Shown here: positions 16,695 through 29,400 of the stretch, in pieces
How positions within the stretch are numbered: the stretch's first letter is position 1
Layout of the letters: each line of letters begins with the position of its first letter
DNA from: Stieleria sedimenti
GTDB taxonomy: Bacteria; Planctomycetota; Planctomycetia; Pirellulales; Pirellulaceae
Direction: 5' to 3'
Assembly: GCF_025060895.1 (NCBI RefSeq)
Contig: NZ_JANZKV010000261.1
Location: forward strand, 1 to 64,000
DNA: 64,000 bases
Notes under the pieces: model-generated
The model's input: only the letters and a program-made list of their open reading frames with translations
What the model was told of the DNA's origin: nothing
Database searches by the model: none
Program-made: the position numbers and the translations under genes

Positions 16695-19493
16695 ATGACC
16701 GCATCTCCTGCCACCCCCAAGAAACCTCGACGCGTCATCACGCCTCGCTTGCGAGTCTTGCTGTACGTCGTGTTGACGCTGTTCGGTGTGCTGGCTGCCA
16801 ACGGGCTTTACCTGACCGGCGTCACGTGGCTGCAGGTTTTCACCGGCCAGGTCTACGAGTCGCACTTTTATCAGTTGATGTTCCTGGGCCATCTCGGGCT
16901 CGGTCTGTTGCTGATCCTGCCGGTGGTGATTTTTGGATTCGCGCACATGTGGCGTGCAAAGGATCGACGCAATCGCCGCGCGGTCAAGATCGGTTACGCG
17001 TTGCTGGCGGTCGCATTGATCATTCTGATCAGCGGCGTGTTGCTGACGCGGATCGGCTCGCTCAACATCGTCAACCCGTCGGTCCGAAGCGTCATCTACT
17101 GGGCGCATTTGCTGACCCCGCTGATCGCCATTTGGCTGTACTGGCTGCATCGCTTGGTCGGTCCTAGGATCAAGTGGCACATCGGACGTCGCGTCGCGGT
17201 GGCGATCGGCTGTTTCGTGGCCGTGATGGTGGCGTTCCAAGCGAGCGACCCACGGATCAGCGAAGGCATCGCGCCGGTCGAAGGCGACAAGTACTTCCAG
17301 CCTTCGCTCGCGTCGACGGCGACGGGCAAATTCATTTCGCAAGACGTCTTACAGAACGACGATTACTGTCTGCGCTGTCATAGCGACATCCACGAAGACT
17401 GGGTTCACAGCGTTCACAAATTAAGCAGTTTCAATAACCCGGCCTATCGCGCGTCGGTCCGCGAGACACGACGAGTGGCCGCCCAACGCGACGGTTCCGT
17501 CCAAGCCTCGCGATGGTGCGCCGGATGTCACGATCCGGTCCCCTTCTTTTCAGGCAAATTCGACGATCCGAATTACGACGATGTCGACGACGTGACCGCC
17601 CACGCCGGAATCACCTGCACCTCCTGTCACGCGATTCAATCGATCGATTCACACGTCGGCAACGCGGATTACACGATCGACGAACCTCGACACTACCCCT
17701 TTGCCTACAGCGATCACGGCGTGCTGCAATCGTTGAGCGATTTGATGGTCAAGGCGAAACCGGCTTTCCACAAGTCTGAAATGCTGAAACCGTTTCACAA
17801 GACCGCTGAGTTCTGTGGCACCTGTCACAAGGTTTCTCTGCCCGGCGAATTGACCCATTACAAAGACTGGCTGCGTGGGCAAAACCACTACGACAGCTAT
17901 CTGCTCAGCGGCGTGTCCGGGCACGGGGCGCGGAGTTTCTATTATCCGCCCAAGGCACAAGAGAACTGTAACGAATGCCACATGCCGCCGCGTGCCAGTG
18001 ACCAGTTCGGTGCCAAGTACAACGCCGAACTGGGCGGTTTAGCCGTCCATGACCATCGGTTCCCCAGTGCCAATTCCGCCTTGTCCTACTGGACCGGTGA
18101 CCTGGACGGCATCGAGGCGCATCGCAAGTTGCTCGAGGGTTCGCTGCGCCTGGACCTGTTCGGCCTGCGGCGCGGAGGGTCGATCGAAGGCGAACTGATC
18201 GCGCCGCTGCCCAACCAGGGAGCCAGCGTCGTCAAGGGCGAGTCCTACCTGATCGAGACCGTGCTGCGAACGTTAACCCTGGGTCACCATTTCACCCAAG
18301 GCACCACCGATTCGAATCAGATTTGGATCGAGTTCACCGCGATTCAAGACGGCAAGGTGATCGGCAAGAGCGGCAGTCGTGACGAGCGCGAACGGGTCGA
18401 CGAGTGGTCCCACTTCGTCAATAACTTCGTCGTCGACCGCGAAGGCAATCGCATCAATCGGCGCAACGCCCAAGATATTTTTACCGTGCTGTACGCACAC
18501 CAAATCCCACCGGGGGCCGGCCAAACGGTGCACTACCTGCTGAACGTCCCCCAGGAATCAAATGCGCCGATCGAGATCACGGCGCGGCTGTTGTATCGAA
18601 AGTTTGACACCGAATATTTGGATTACATCCGCGCCGATCGCGATCCCGAGCGCGACCCGCTCGACCTGGGCAACGTCGGCGACCCCAACGATTTGCCGAT
18701 CATCGAAATCGCTCGTGATGCGGTCACACTGACGGTTACCGACGAGCACGTCGAGCTGGACGCCCAATGGGCGCTGGCCGAAGCATCCGATGACCAGCCA
18801 CCGATTCCGACCTGGCAGCGTTGGAACGATTACGGGATCGGCATGTTGCTCAGGGGCAGAGCCGAACAGAAACAAGCCGCCGAAGCGTTCACCAGGGTCG
18901 GCCAGTTGGGACGTTCCGACGGCCCGATGAATCTGGCGCGGGTTCAGTTTGCCGAAGGTGACTTGGACGGTGCAACCGACAGCTTGACCGAGGCGCTCGA
19001 AATGGATCCCCCGCCGCCGTCGTGGACACACGCTTGGCTGAGCGGCGTGGTGAACCGACAGCAGGGGAACCTGGAGACCGCCGCCAAACTGCTGCAGGGC
19101 ACGCTGGACACGCGCGTCCCCGAGCGGGGGTTTGATTTTTCACTGGACTACGTCGTTCGCAACGAATTGGCACTCGCGCTGTTGGATATCGCCCAGCAGA
19201 AAGACGTGATGGGAGACGAAGCGGCTTTCCAAGACTACTTGGAACGCTCACGTGCCGAGTTCACGCGCGTGCTGGAACTGGACTCGGAAAACGCCACCGC
19301 ACACGCCAATCTGGCCAAGATCGCCGGCTTGGCAGGCGACCGGGCGGCGCAAGAGCACCATCGCCGATTGCATGATCGATACAAACTCGATGACAATGCA
19401 TCGGCTGTCGCGTTGCCGGCGGCGCGGCGCAAGTACCCGGCCGCCAGCCATGCGGCCGAGGCCCTCGTGATCTATGACTTGCATCGCGATTGA
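16695..19493 (+). CDS. Membrane multihaem cytochrome c with TPR domain
   Basis: About 932 residues. The start at 16695 (MTASPATPKK) places a short basic tail before the first helix. Five membrane helices occupy about 20-190; several carry His in positions resembling b-type haem ligands (FLGHLGLGLL, FGFAHMW, and WAHLL...WLHRLVG with 14 residues between His). The exported part has five CxxCH sites: CLRCH, CAGCH, CTSCH, CGTCH and CNECH, in a cytochrome c554-like arrangement. A beta-rich domain follows, then TPRs from ~730 (GRAEQKQAAEAFTRVGQLGR, EGDLDGATDSLTEALEMDPP). It is probably a quinol- or electron-transfer protein of the cell envelope. It lies 197 bp after one FG-GAP protein and 123 bp before another. 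The electron donor and acceptor are unknown. Confidence 0.85.
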   Translation: MTASPATPKKPRRVITPRLRVLLYVVLTLFGVLAANGLYLTGVTWLQVFTGQVYESHFYQLMFLGHLGLGLLLILPVVIFGFAHMWRAKDRRNRRAVKIGYALLAVALIILISGVLLTRIGSLNIVNPSVRSVIYWAHLLTPLIAIWLYWLHRLVGPRIKWHIGRRVAVAIGCFVAVMVAFQASDPRISEGIAPVEGDKYFQPSLASTATGKFISQDVLQNDDYCLRCHSDIHEDWVHSVHKLSSFNNPAYRASVRETRRVAAQRDGSVQASRWCAGCHDPVPFFSGKFDDPNYDDVDDVTAHAGITCTSCHAIQSIDSHVGNADYTIDEPRHYPFAYSDHGVLQSLSDLMVKAKPAFHKSEMLKPFHKTAEFCGTCHKVSLPGELTHYKDWLRGQNHYDSYLLSGVSGHGARSFYYPPKAQENCNECHMPPRASDQFGAKYNAELGGLAVHDHRFPSANSALSYWTGDLDGIEAHRKLLEGSLRLDLFGLRRGGSIEGELIAPLPNQGASVVKGESYLIETVLRTLTLGHHFTQGTTDSNQIWIEFTAIQDGKVIGKSGSRDERERVDEWSHFVNNFVVDREGNRINRRNAQDIFTVLYAHQIPPGAGQTVHYLLNVPQESNAPIEITARLLYRKFDTEYLDYIRADRDPERDPLDLGNVGDPNDLPIIEIARDAVTLTVTDEHVELDAQWALAEASDDQPPIPTWQRWNDYGIGMLLRGRAEQKQAAEAFTRVGQLGRSDGPMNLARVQFAEGDLDGATDSLTEALEMDPPPPSWTHAWLSGVVNRQQGNLETAAKLLQGTLDTRVPERGFDFSLDYVVRNELALALLDIAQQKDVMGDEAAFQDYLERSRAEFTRVLELDSENATAHANLAKIAGLAGDRAAQEHHRRLHDRYKLDDNASAVALPAARRKYPAASHAAEALVIYDLHRD

Positions 19494-19496
19494 AGC

Positions 19497-19556
19497 AGTG
19501 GGACAGGCTTCCAGACGCGTCATCGCTGCATCGACAGGCTGGAAGCCTGTCCCATT
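19497..19556. repeat. Inverted repeat of the GGCTTCCAGCCT family, copy 2
   Basis: Perfect 16-bp arms, 19499-19514 and 19539-19554, with a 24-nt loop. It starts just four bases after the stop codon of the cytochrome gene, where it could act as a terminator-like or mRNA-stabilising hairpin. It has the same sequence theme as 11672-11730. Confidence 0.75.
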
Positions 19557-19616
19557 GGTCAGAACCGACACTGATTTCCCCCCGACCGTCACGTCACTCC
19601 TCCTCACCGCTTTTCC

Positions 19617-21464
19617 ATGACCCATTTGCCGAACGATCCCCCCGAAGACGAAGACGAAGACGTACAGAACGACGCGGTGATCGAATCCGCGTTTCGAAAG
19701 TCGCTGATTTTTATCATCGTGATGATGCTCCCAATCATCGGGATGTTGGCCTTTCTGAATCTCCGTAAGAAGGACCGCACGGCGATCGAGATCCAGCCCG
19801 AGGCTCCCGAAGGCCGACAGGTCGACCAGGCCAGGCTTCCGCAAATCCCGCTGGTTGAGGTCACGCAGGCGTCCGGTGTCGACTTCAAACACTACGCGGG
19901 CAAGCAGGGCGAGAAATTGCTGCCGGAAACGATGGGCAGCGGTGTCGCGGTCTTCGATTACAACCAAGACGGAAACCAGGACCTATTGTTCGTCAATTCG
20001 ACGGATTGGCCCTGGACCGAAAACGCGTCGGCAAGCCCCTGTCGTCTTTATCAAGGGGACGGCACGTTCAAGTTTGTGGATGTCTCCGAGCAAACCGGGC
20101 TCGATTTGTCGCTTTACGGGATGGGGGCCGCCGTCGGTGACTACGACAACGATGGCGACCGCGACGTCTTCATCACCGCGGTCGGATCCAACCGCCTGTT
20201 GCGAAATGACGGCGGAAAGTTTGTCGATGTGACCGACCAGGCCGGCGTGTCGGGATCCGCAGACGCCTGGAGCACCAGCGCGGGCTTTTTCGATTACGAC
20301 AACGACGGACGCTTGGACCTGTTCGTCTGCAACTATGTCACCTGGAGCCGCGACCTGGACCTCTCGCAAACGTTTTCGATCGACGGAGAAAACCGATCCT
20401 ACGGCCCACCCGATGCGTTCTCGGGCGCCCACTCGTACCTGTACCACAACGAAGGCGACGGCGTCTTCAAAGACGTTTCGCAGTCATCCGGGATTCAGAT
20501 GCGAAGCGCAGAAACCGACGTCGTGCTGGGCAAAGCGATGGGCGTCGTTCCGGTGGATGTCAACCGAGACGGTTATCTGGACATCGTCGTCGCCAACGAC
20601 ACCGTGCGCAATTTTCTGTTCGAAAACAATCGCGACGGCACGTTCACCGAATCGGGACGACTGGCCGGGATCGCCTATGACCTCGCCAGCGGCAATGCCC
20701 GCGGCGCGATGGGGATCGACGCCGCCGTCTTTCGCAGCGACGGCACGCTGGCGATCGGCATCGGAAACTTTGCCAACGAAGCCAGCGCGCTCTACATGGC
20801 ATCGCCGAAGCGGCAGACGTTTGTCGACGCGGCCATGTTCACCGGGTTCGGCCCGCCGACACGATTGGGGCTGACCTTCGGCCTGTTCTTTTTTGACGCC
20901 GACCTGGACGGTCGCCTGGACATCCTGGGCGCCAACGGCCACCTGGAAGAGGAGATTGAAAAGACGCAGCGGACGTTGCGTTACGCCCAACCGCCCCAGT
21001 TGTTCTGGAACGCGGGACGTGAAGCGCAATCCGAATTGGCGCTGTTGGACGAAAACTGCACCGGAGAGTCGTTTTGCGAACCGATCGTCGGCCGCGGTGC
21101 GGCGTTTGGTGATTTTGACAACGATGGCGACCAAGACATCGTGATCTCGGTCAGCGACGGGCCGGCCAAGCTGTTCCGCAACGACCAGGCCAGCGGACAT
21201 CACTACCTCCGATTTCGATTGCAGGGCACACGTTGCAACCGCGACGCCATCGGGGCCGCGGTCACCGTGACGGTCGGGGACCAATCACAAACACGCGTCG
21301 TCATGCCGACCCGCAGCTACCTCAGCCAATCGGAACTGGAACTGACCTTCGGACTCGGCGAGACAGAAACCGTCGATCGGGTGACCGTGACCTGGCCCGG
21401 CGAAGCCCCCGTTCCAGTGGAGGTCAGCGGCGTCGATCGGTTGACCGAACTGGTGCAACAGTAG
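19617..21464 (+). CDS. CRTAC1-family FG-GAP/ASPIC protein
   Basis: 615 residues. A cytoplasmic acidic N-terminus (PPEDEDEDVQ) precedes one membrane helix (LIFIIVMMLPIIGMLAFLNL, about 38-57), so the rest faces the periplasm. At least six VCBS/FG-GAP units are visible: DYNQDGNQDLLF, DYDNDGDRDVFI, DYDNDGRLDLFV, DVNRDGYLDIVV, DADLDGRLDILG and DFDNDGDQDIVI, all of the calcium-loop type. The C-terminal ASPIC/UnbV domain spans about 530-610. The order FG-GAP, cytochrome, CRTAC1 suggests one functional set. No enzymatic motif is seen. The molecular role of this family is not established. Confidence 0.88.
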   Translation: MTHLPNDPPEDEDEDVQNDAVIESAFRKSLIFIIVMMLPIIGMLAFLNLRKKDRTAIEIQPEAPEGRQVDQARLPQIPLVEVTQASGVDFKHYAGKQGEKLLPETMGSGVAVFDYNQDGNQDLLFVNSTDWPWTENASASPCRLYQGDGTFKFVDVSEQTGLDLSLYGMGAAVGDYDNDGDRDVFITAVGSNRLLRNDGGKFVDVTDQAGVSGSADAWSTSAGFFDYDNDGRLDLFVCNYVTWSRDLDLSQTFSIDGENRSYGPPDAFSGAHSYLYHNEGDGVFKDVSQSSGIQMRSAETDVVLGKAMGVVPVDVNRDGYLDIVVANDTVRNFLFENNRDGTFTESGRLAGIAYDLASGNARGAMGIDAAVFRSDGTLAIGIGNFANEASALYMASPKRQTFVDAAMFTGFGPPTRLGLTFGLFFFDADLDGRLDILGANGHLEEEIEKTQRTLRYAQPPQLFWNAGREAQSELALLDENCTGESFCEPIVGRGAAFGDFDNDGDQDIVISVSDGPAKLFRNDQASGHHYLRFRLQGTRCNRDAIGAAVTVTVGDQSQTRVVMPTRSYLSQSELELTFGLGETETVDRVTVTWPGEAPVPVEVSGVDRLTELVQQ

Positions 21465-21541
21465 GTCACGCTGTGCGTGACAGCAGACAACCGGCATGCG
21501 CAGCATGCCCTACGAAAACGACGCCGGAACCCACCTCGTCA

Positions 21542-22303
21542 CTACAACTTCAAGCCCCAACTTTCCATGTCATCGGTCAGCGGGTGGTTGGTCATGTCGA
21601 ACTGTAGGCTGGTCAGCGTCACGTTGCCTTTTCGCAGCTCGGTGATGTCGGTCTTTTCTTGCGGCGGCTCGCTGGGTTCTTCCCACAGTGCCCAGTAGTA
21701 ATCGCGTCCGCCGGGGTCTTGGCGTTTTTCGTAGCGGTTGCCGTACTGGGCCAGCCCCATCGGCACGATTTGCAGTTCCGCGGGCGACTGGGTGGCTACG
21801 GTCGGGATGTTCAGATTGAACAACTTCCCTTTGGAGGCGGGGTGCTTTGCGATCCCACCGATGATTTTTTTTGCGATCACCGCCGCGGACTGAAAATCGG
21901 CATCGGGGTCGTATTCGAGCGAGACGGCGACGCTTGTGGTTCCGAAAAAGGCCCCTTCGATCGCCGCGGCGACGGTGCCGCTGTACAGCACATTGATGCC
22001 GGCGTTGAGTCCGTTGTTGATGCCGCTGACGACCAGATCGACCGGATTGTCGCGCAGCAGTTCGGCGATTGCCAGTTTGACACAATCGGCCGGGCTACCC
22101 TCGACCGCCCATGCCCAATGTCGGCCGTCGCGATGAATCGATTTCCCCACCAACGGGGAGAGAAAGGTGATCGAGTGACTGACGCCCGACTGTTCAGTCG
22201 CCGGCGCGATCACGATTACCTCCCCGAGGTGGCGGAGCTGTTGTTCCAGTGCGGCCAGTCCGGGTGCGAACACACCATCGTCGTTGGTCAAAAGAATTCG
22301 CAT
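21542..22303 (-). CDS. surE: 5'/3'-nucleotidase SurE
   Basis: 253 residues from the ATG at 22303, where the family N-terminus MRILLTNDDGVFAPGLAALE begins; longer in-frame starts add an unrelated 81-residue leader. Metal-binding acidic pair DD in TNDDG, Ser in TEQSGVSHSITF and Asn in VVSGINNGLNAG are all present, so it should dephosphorylate nucleoside monophosphates. The central region (TVAAAIEGAFFGTTSVAVSL) is typical. It is divergent from guaA, so two nucleotide-metabolism genes share one 383-bp promoter region. There is no pcm gene next to it, unlike in Proteobacteria. Confidence 0.95.
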   Translation of the reverse strand: MRILLTNDDGVFAPGLAALEQQLRHLGEVIVIAPATEQSGVSHSITFLSPLVGKSIHRDGRHWAWAVEGSPADCVKLAIAELLRDNPVDLVVSGINNGLNAGINVLYSGTVAAAIEGAFFGTTSVAVSLEYDPDADFQSAAVIAKKIIGGIAKHPASKGKLFNLNIPTVATQSPAELQIVPMGLAQYGNRYEKRQDPGGRDYYWALWEEPSEPPQEKTDITELRKGNVTLTSLQFDMTNHPLTDDMESWGLKL

Positions 22304-22686
22304 GGGTTCATCAAGGTGGCATCGTGGGAGAAATTCTGGCAATCGGCCGAACAATCGGCCGCGCCAATCGTTGGCCAATCGTTGGCCAATCCCGGGGGCT
22401 GGCGGCCGAAATCCGGTTCGGTCGGGTCGTCTCGACAACCAGTGCAAACGACCCCCAGGGCCGGCGTAGCCGAACGATCTACCCGGCGTCGGCGGTTTAG
22501 CCCCTTGGGGATTACCGGTGCATTTTCTACACTCCCGGTTTGGCATTGGCGACTACGGCACGCGCAACAAAGTCGATCCAGCGAAACGCAGGCGGCTGAT
22601 CGACGCCGCCGACGTTTCCAATTCGTCGCGTGTTTGGCCCGACGTCCCTGCCACCTCGGCTCCCCCCTTAATCCATTCACACCTGC
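22304..22686. other. Divergent surE-guaA intergenic region with short tandem repeats
   Basis: No gene is seen in these 383 bp. Bases 22339-22392 hold degenerate tandem units around CCAATCG and GGCCAATC (for example CCAATCGTTGG twice in a row), including the palindrome CCAATCGTTGG. They may be operator-like or simply slippage products. No clear sigma-70 promoter could be assigned and no purine riboswitch core was recognised. Confidence 0.4.
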
Positions 22687-24300
22687 ATGAGTGTTTCCAG
22701 CGCCCACTCGACGGGCAACTCCACCGAATCAAGCCTTTCCGAGGCCGGCGCTTCGGTGCTGACGGATCAACGCATCGTTGTCCTGGATTTCGGTTCGCAG
22801 TACGCCCAGCTGATCGCCCGACGCGTTCGCGAGCAGAACGTCTACTGTCAAATCATCCGACACGATCTGTCCGCCGACCGGATCGCCGAACTGGCCCCCA
22901 AAGGCATCATTTTGTCGGGCGGACCGTCCAGTGTTTACGAGGACGGGGCGCCCCGCTGCGATCCCGAGTTGTTCCGCCTGGGGATCCCCGTCCTGGGCAT
23001 CTGCTACGGATTGCAAGTCGCCTGCGAAGCGTTCGGCGGCAAGGTGACCAACACCTCGCGGCGCGAATACGGCCACGCGATGTGCGAAATCGTTCAGCCC
23101 GGAACGCTGTTTGACGAACTGCCGGGCGAGATCGACGTCTGGATGAGCCACGGAGACCAGATCTCGGCGATCAGCGAGCAATTTGAACCGCTCGCCCGAA
23201 CCAGCACCTGCCCCTTTGCGGCGATCCGTCACAAGGAGTTGCCGGTTTACGGCATGCAGTTCCACCCGGAAGTCACACACACCCCGCTGGGCGGAAAGGT
23301 GCTGGCGAACTTTGTCCGAGGCATCTGCGGCTGTGAACCCAATTGGCAGCTGAGCGATTTCGCCGACGCCACCGTCCGCCAGATTCGCGACGCCGTCGGC
23401 GACCGACGCGTGATCTGCGGGCTCAGCGGCGGCGTCGATTCCTCCGTCGTCGCGGCACTGCTGTACAAAGCCATCGGCCCCCAGTTGACGTGCATCTTGA
23501 TCGACAACGGGCTGCTGCGCAAAAACGAACAGGCCTTGGTGATCGACGAATTCACCAATCACTTCAAGGCGGACTTGCACGTCGTCGACGCCGAAGACCG
23601 GTTCCTCGCGTCGCTGGCCGGAGTCGTCGAACCACAAGAAAAACGCCGACGCATCGGCCACGACTTTATCGAGTGCTTCAAAAAGGAAGCCGAATCGATC
23701 GAGAACGCCCACTTCCTCGCCCAAGGCACCCTGTACCCCGACGTGATCGAAAGCGGCGCCGATCCCGACGGACCGGCCGCGACGATCAAGTTGCACCACA
23801 ACGTCGGCGGGCTGCCGGAAGAATTGGGGTTTGAACTGATCGAACCGCTCCGCGACCTGTTCAAGGACGAAGTGCGACGACTGGGATTGGAATTGGGCTT
23901 GCCGGAAAAACTGGTCTGGCGGCATCCGTTCCCCGGCCCCGGTTTGGCCGTCCGATGCCTGGGCGAAGTCACACGCGACAAACTGGTCGTGCTGCGGGCG
24001 GCCGATGCGATCGTGATCGAAGAGATCGAAGCGGCAGGGCTGTACCGCGAGACCAGCCAGACGTTTGCGGTCCTGCTGCCGGTCCAAAGTGTGGGGGTGA
24101 TGGGCGACGCGAGAACGTATGACAATGCGATCGCCGTCCGCAGCGTCAACACCGACGATTTTATGACGGCCGATTGGAGCCGATTGCCGTACGAGCTGCT
24201 GGCGCGGATCAGCACACGAATCATCAATGAAGTCAAGGGCGTCAACCGAGTCTGCTATGACATCAGCAGCAAGCCGCCCGCAACGATCGAATGGGAATAG
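22687..24300 (+). CDS. guaA: GMP synthase (glutamine-hydrolysing)
   Basis: Converts XMP, ATP and glutamine to GMP in the cytoplasm. Of 537 residues, the class I glutamine amidotransferase domain spans about 27-215 with nucleophile Cys in [10 protein letters not shown] and the His/Glu pair in [10 protein letters not shown]. The ATP pyrophosphatase domain follows with PP-loop [15 protein letters not shown]. The dimerisation domain ends in the conserved [15 protein letters not shown]. About 25 residues precede the first conserved strand ([15 protein letters not shown]), so the true start may lie slightly downstream. The ettA gene follows after 18 bp, suggesting one transcript. Confidence 0.98.
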   Translation: MSVSSAHSTGNSTESSLSEAGASVLTDQRIVVLDFGSQYAQLIARRVREQNVYCQIIRHDLSADRIAELAPKGIILSGGPSSVYEDGAPRCDPELFRLGIPVLGICYGLQVACEAFGGKVTNTSRREYGHAMCEIVQPGTLFDELPGEIDVWMSHGDQISAISEQFEPLARTSTCPFAAIRHKELPVYGMQFHPEVTHTPLGGKVLANFVRGICGCEPNWQLSDFADATVRQIRDAVGDRRVICGLSGGVDSSVVAALLYKAIGPQLTCILIDNGLLRKNEQALVIDEFTNHFKADLHVVDAEDRFLASLAGVVEPQEKRRRIGHDFIECFKKEAESIENAHFLAQGTLYPDVIESGADPDGPAATIKLHHNVGGLPEELGFELIEPLRDLFKDEVRRLGLELGLPEKLVWRHPFPGPGLAVRCLGEVTRDKLVVLRAADAIVIEEIEAAGLYRETSQTFAVLLPVQSVGVMGDARTYDNAIAVRSVNTDDFMTADWSRLPYELLARISTRIINEVKGVNRVCYDISSKPPATIEWE

Positions 24301-24318
24301 GACAGGAATAAGCAAGGC

Positions 24319-25995
<1,677 letters not shown>

Positions 25996-26097
25996 ACCAC
26001 CGGTCGGCCAATCCGCCGACACGCCGAACACCTTGATTCCCCAATCAGTCATGCCGCCGATGCGGCAGTTCCCTTTTTTCCCGAACCAAATTTAGCT

Positions 26098-26367
26098 ATG
26101 ACCATTCTTCGTATCGGAACGAACGAAAAGTACTCCAACAATTGGGAAGACATTTTTGGCGGCAAGCAGAAAAAGGCGGGCAAAAAGAAAGCCGCCAAAA
26201 AGGCCGGCAAGAAAAAGGCCGCCGCCGCCGACGTGACCGCAAAGAAGCCGGCGAAAAAGAAAGCCGCCAAGAAGACGGCAACGAAAGTCGTCGCCAAGAG
26301 CGTGACCGCCCCGAAAAAGAGCGCCAAGAAAAAGAGCGTCAAAAAGAAAAAGACGACCAAAAAGTGA
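26098..26367 (+). CDS. Small lysine-rich histone H1-like protein
   Basis: 89 residues. A short non-repetitive head (MTILRIGTNEKYSNNWEDIF) is followed by a tail almost entirely of Lys, Ala, Thr and Val, with KKAAKK-type units resembling eukaryotic histone H1 tails and bacterial HC1/HU-extension proteins. It is extremely basic. It probably binds nucleic acid; a role in DNA compaction or RNA/ribosome association is inferred from composition only. It lies 102 bp after ettA and 92 bp before the giant gene. The codons AAG and AAA alternate, so the repeats are not a recent DNA expansion. Confidence 0.75.
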   Translation: MTILRIGTNEKYSNNWEDIFGGKQKKAGKKKAAKKAGKKKAAAADVTAKKPAKKKAAKKTATKVVAKSVTAPKKSAKKKSVKKKKTTKK

Positions 26368-26459
26368 CCCCCCGGTGAGGCCGGTTCCTGTCGAATTCGG
26401 CCCACCGTTGTTTGTCCTCTGATTCGGTGAGTCGCCCCACTTTTTGCTGCCCCCACCCC

Positions 26460-29400
26460 ATGTCCAATCTTCCACCACCGGAATCGATCTGCGATTCGCT
26501 CAAGCGGTTGGCGGGGTACCTGAATTTCTCCAGCGGCAGCAGCGATCCCAAGATCGCTGCGCTCTGGAACGAAGCGTATTGCCACGCCAGCCAAGGCAAT
26601 CCCCTGACGGGAACGCCGGCTTGGCTCGTGCTCAATAACTGGATCGAGCAAACCTTGGTCACGCTGGCCGAGTCGACGTCCGCGTTTGCCGACATCACCC
26701 AGGCACGCGAAGTCTCACGGCTGTTGCTCAGCGAGTTGCTGCCGGCCTACATGGACTACCACCGGGACTTGCTGTTCCACCAGGAACCCGAAGTCCTGTT
26801 CAACGGGTTCTTCTTGGCCCGGGCCGCAGAATCGTTGTTGCGACTGTACAGCGAACAGGACGCGTCGGCCGACGAGGACGCAAAGTCCGACTTGGTCTAT
26901 CAGGCGATTGGTGAACTCAATGACTTCGTCGGGTATCGCCCCGTCGCGGTGTTGGAAAACCGGCGATGCCAGCCCTACCCGAACGAATTCGTTCGCCCGA
27001 TCCCGCTCTATGTCCGCGGGGCCGGCGTCTCGGCGGGCCCCTATTCCGAGCTGATCACGCAAACGATCCAGATCCTGCAAGACAGCGACCCTGACGTCCT
27101 CCGCAGCGCCTCGTTCGAGTTCGAACAACTCGCCGAATTGTCGCTCGACCCGCGGGCCTATGATTTCGATCATCCGGTCAATCGACGCCCCAACTATCAC
27201 TTCGGTGGCTGGGACGAACGCAGCGTCAATCCCGAAGGGTATTACGATCGGTTCGTGCTGCGGCAGGTCACGCTCGATTCGCTACTGAAACGGGTCAGCG
27301 ATCAAGAACAGGTCGAAATCCAAGGACTGGCCCCTGACGAATTGATGACCGAAGCGGCGACGGTTTTGGCCGGCACGATCCTGATGGCCAGCGGCATCAG
27401 CGGTTGGGGACCGACGGCTTATTCCAGCGATGTCACGCTGAGCACGTTGATGAAACCGATCGCGGAATATCGCGACGCGTTTTACTTGGACCGGCTGAGC
27501 AAACTGACCGGTGACCATCGCGAACGATTGGACGCCGAACAACAGGTTCGCCGGCAACCCTTTGGTGCGGCCCGCCAAAACTTGAACGCCGCATTGGCCG
27601 AACGCCGTGCCGCGCAGGTCCAACATGTCCAATTGGCGCGGCTGTACGCCCGCATGGGATACCCCGACGCCGCGGGACGACAAATCGACGTCGTTCCGGC
27701 CGCCTCGGCGCGGATGATTTGCCGCATCGACTGCGAAACCACGCTGGGTCTGCGCGCCCTGCGGTTCGGCAAGCTCGACCAGGCGATGGAAGTGCCGCAG
27801 CGCGTCTATGACTTGATCAAACGGGCCATCAAGTGCGGCGCCCTGGCCGATCCCTGGGACTTGATCGGTTTTGCCGGCCAATTCAGCTTGCACCCCAGTC
27901 CCGAATGCAGCGTTCACGATTCTCGCGCCGATGATCTGCTGTACTTGATCGACCAGCTGTTCAGCTACATGGCCAAGGTCTGGAGCGAAGCGGCGGCACG
28001 CAACGATGCCGCGGCTTACGATTCGATCAGCAAGCTCTACCGCGAAGTCGCCGAGTGGTGGCGTCAATTCGGTGCCCACACGGTCGAATCGCTCGAAGCG
28101 GCCGATCCGCTGGAATCCTACGATTCGGCGCGTCTGGTCGCCCAAGCCCTGCGCGTCTGGCACGAAGGCGGTGCGGCCGCCGGCGACGTGAAATTCTGGG
28201 CGCCCCACGCCGAGTTCTTCGATTCCCCCCGAGCCTATTCGCTGGTGATCTCGGCGCTGTTGGAACGCTACGATTTCCTGCCCGCGATGGCACTGCTGAT
28301 TCACTGGCTCGGCAACGCCAATGAAATCGGACTTCGCCAAGGCGGCAACTCGTTGCCGCGATTGGCCGAGCGCTGGCTGATGCGATTGCGTGGCCAGTTC
28401 GAAGACGAATCTCAGGACGATGTCCAACGCGCCGGTTGCGAGACGTCGGAGATTTGGCCGTTGGCACGCAAGTGTTTCGATTACTTGGAAGCCAACGCCG
28501 AAGATTTTTGGTCGGCCCCCCGCTTCGAACTCGCTGACAACGCAAAACCACCCCGCGACTGGGAACGCGAACTCGCCGGTGAAACCCCGGACGATGAAGA
28601 CGACTCCGAATCCGGCGGGTTGTACGACGCCGCTTACGACGGCGTTTCCTATCGCGACACTACCGACGACGGAATCGACGGCGCGATTTTCGAATATTCC
28701 GGCGACGGAAGCCGCGACGAACTGGAAGCCGAATGGAAACGGCTGGTCGATCGGCTCACCTTCCTGCAATCGCTCGCTCGCATGTGGTCGGTCGCTGCCG
28801 ATATCGTCATCACCGACGACCAAGACGACGCCGAACGTGCCCAAGACCAACTGGTCGCGCTTCGCGATTGGTCCCAACGGGCCAAGGTCAACCGGATCGG
28901 ACTGCTGGAACTGCTCGATGCCGTCCGCGAGTACAAGATCACGCCCGGCGGCAGCGACAAGGAGTCGATGCGAGACTACGATCGCTCACGGGTGCTGCGT
29001 GATTCGCTGATGGAACGGATCATCGGCACGGCGGTCGAAATGTCCGACGCGCGGCGATTGATCTGCGGCGCGATCATCGCCCACGTCGGCCGCCATGAAT
29101 CGCTCCGTCCCGATGCCGAGCACAGCGAATCGTCGACCGATCAGGTGGCCGGCGAAGAAGCGGGTCTGGACGAGATGTCCGACGACGACGTCCAAGCGGT
29201 CAAACTGTATGCGTCATTGATCGCCGGCGATGCCGAATCGACTCGCAAACTGTTCCCCGAATACGTCGACGCGATCAGCAGCGAAAACCTGCTGTACATT
29301 CCCATCTCGCGCGGCGGCGACCCGGTCAAAATCTATCTGGCCCGATTGCGTCAACGCGTGCTGCGTCACCTGATGCACTGGCTGCCACGCCGCGGACTGG

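Noticed and set aside
27282-28877. 531-codon open frame antisense to the giant gene
   Set aside because: Shadow of the real frame; no motif or start signal.
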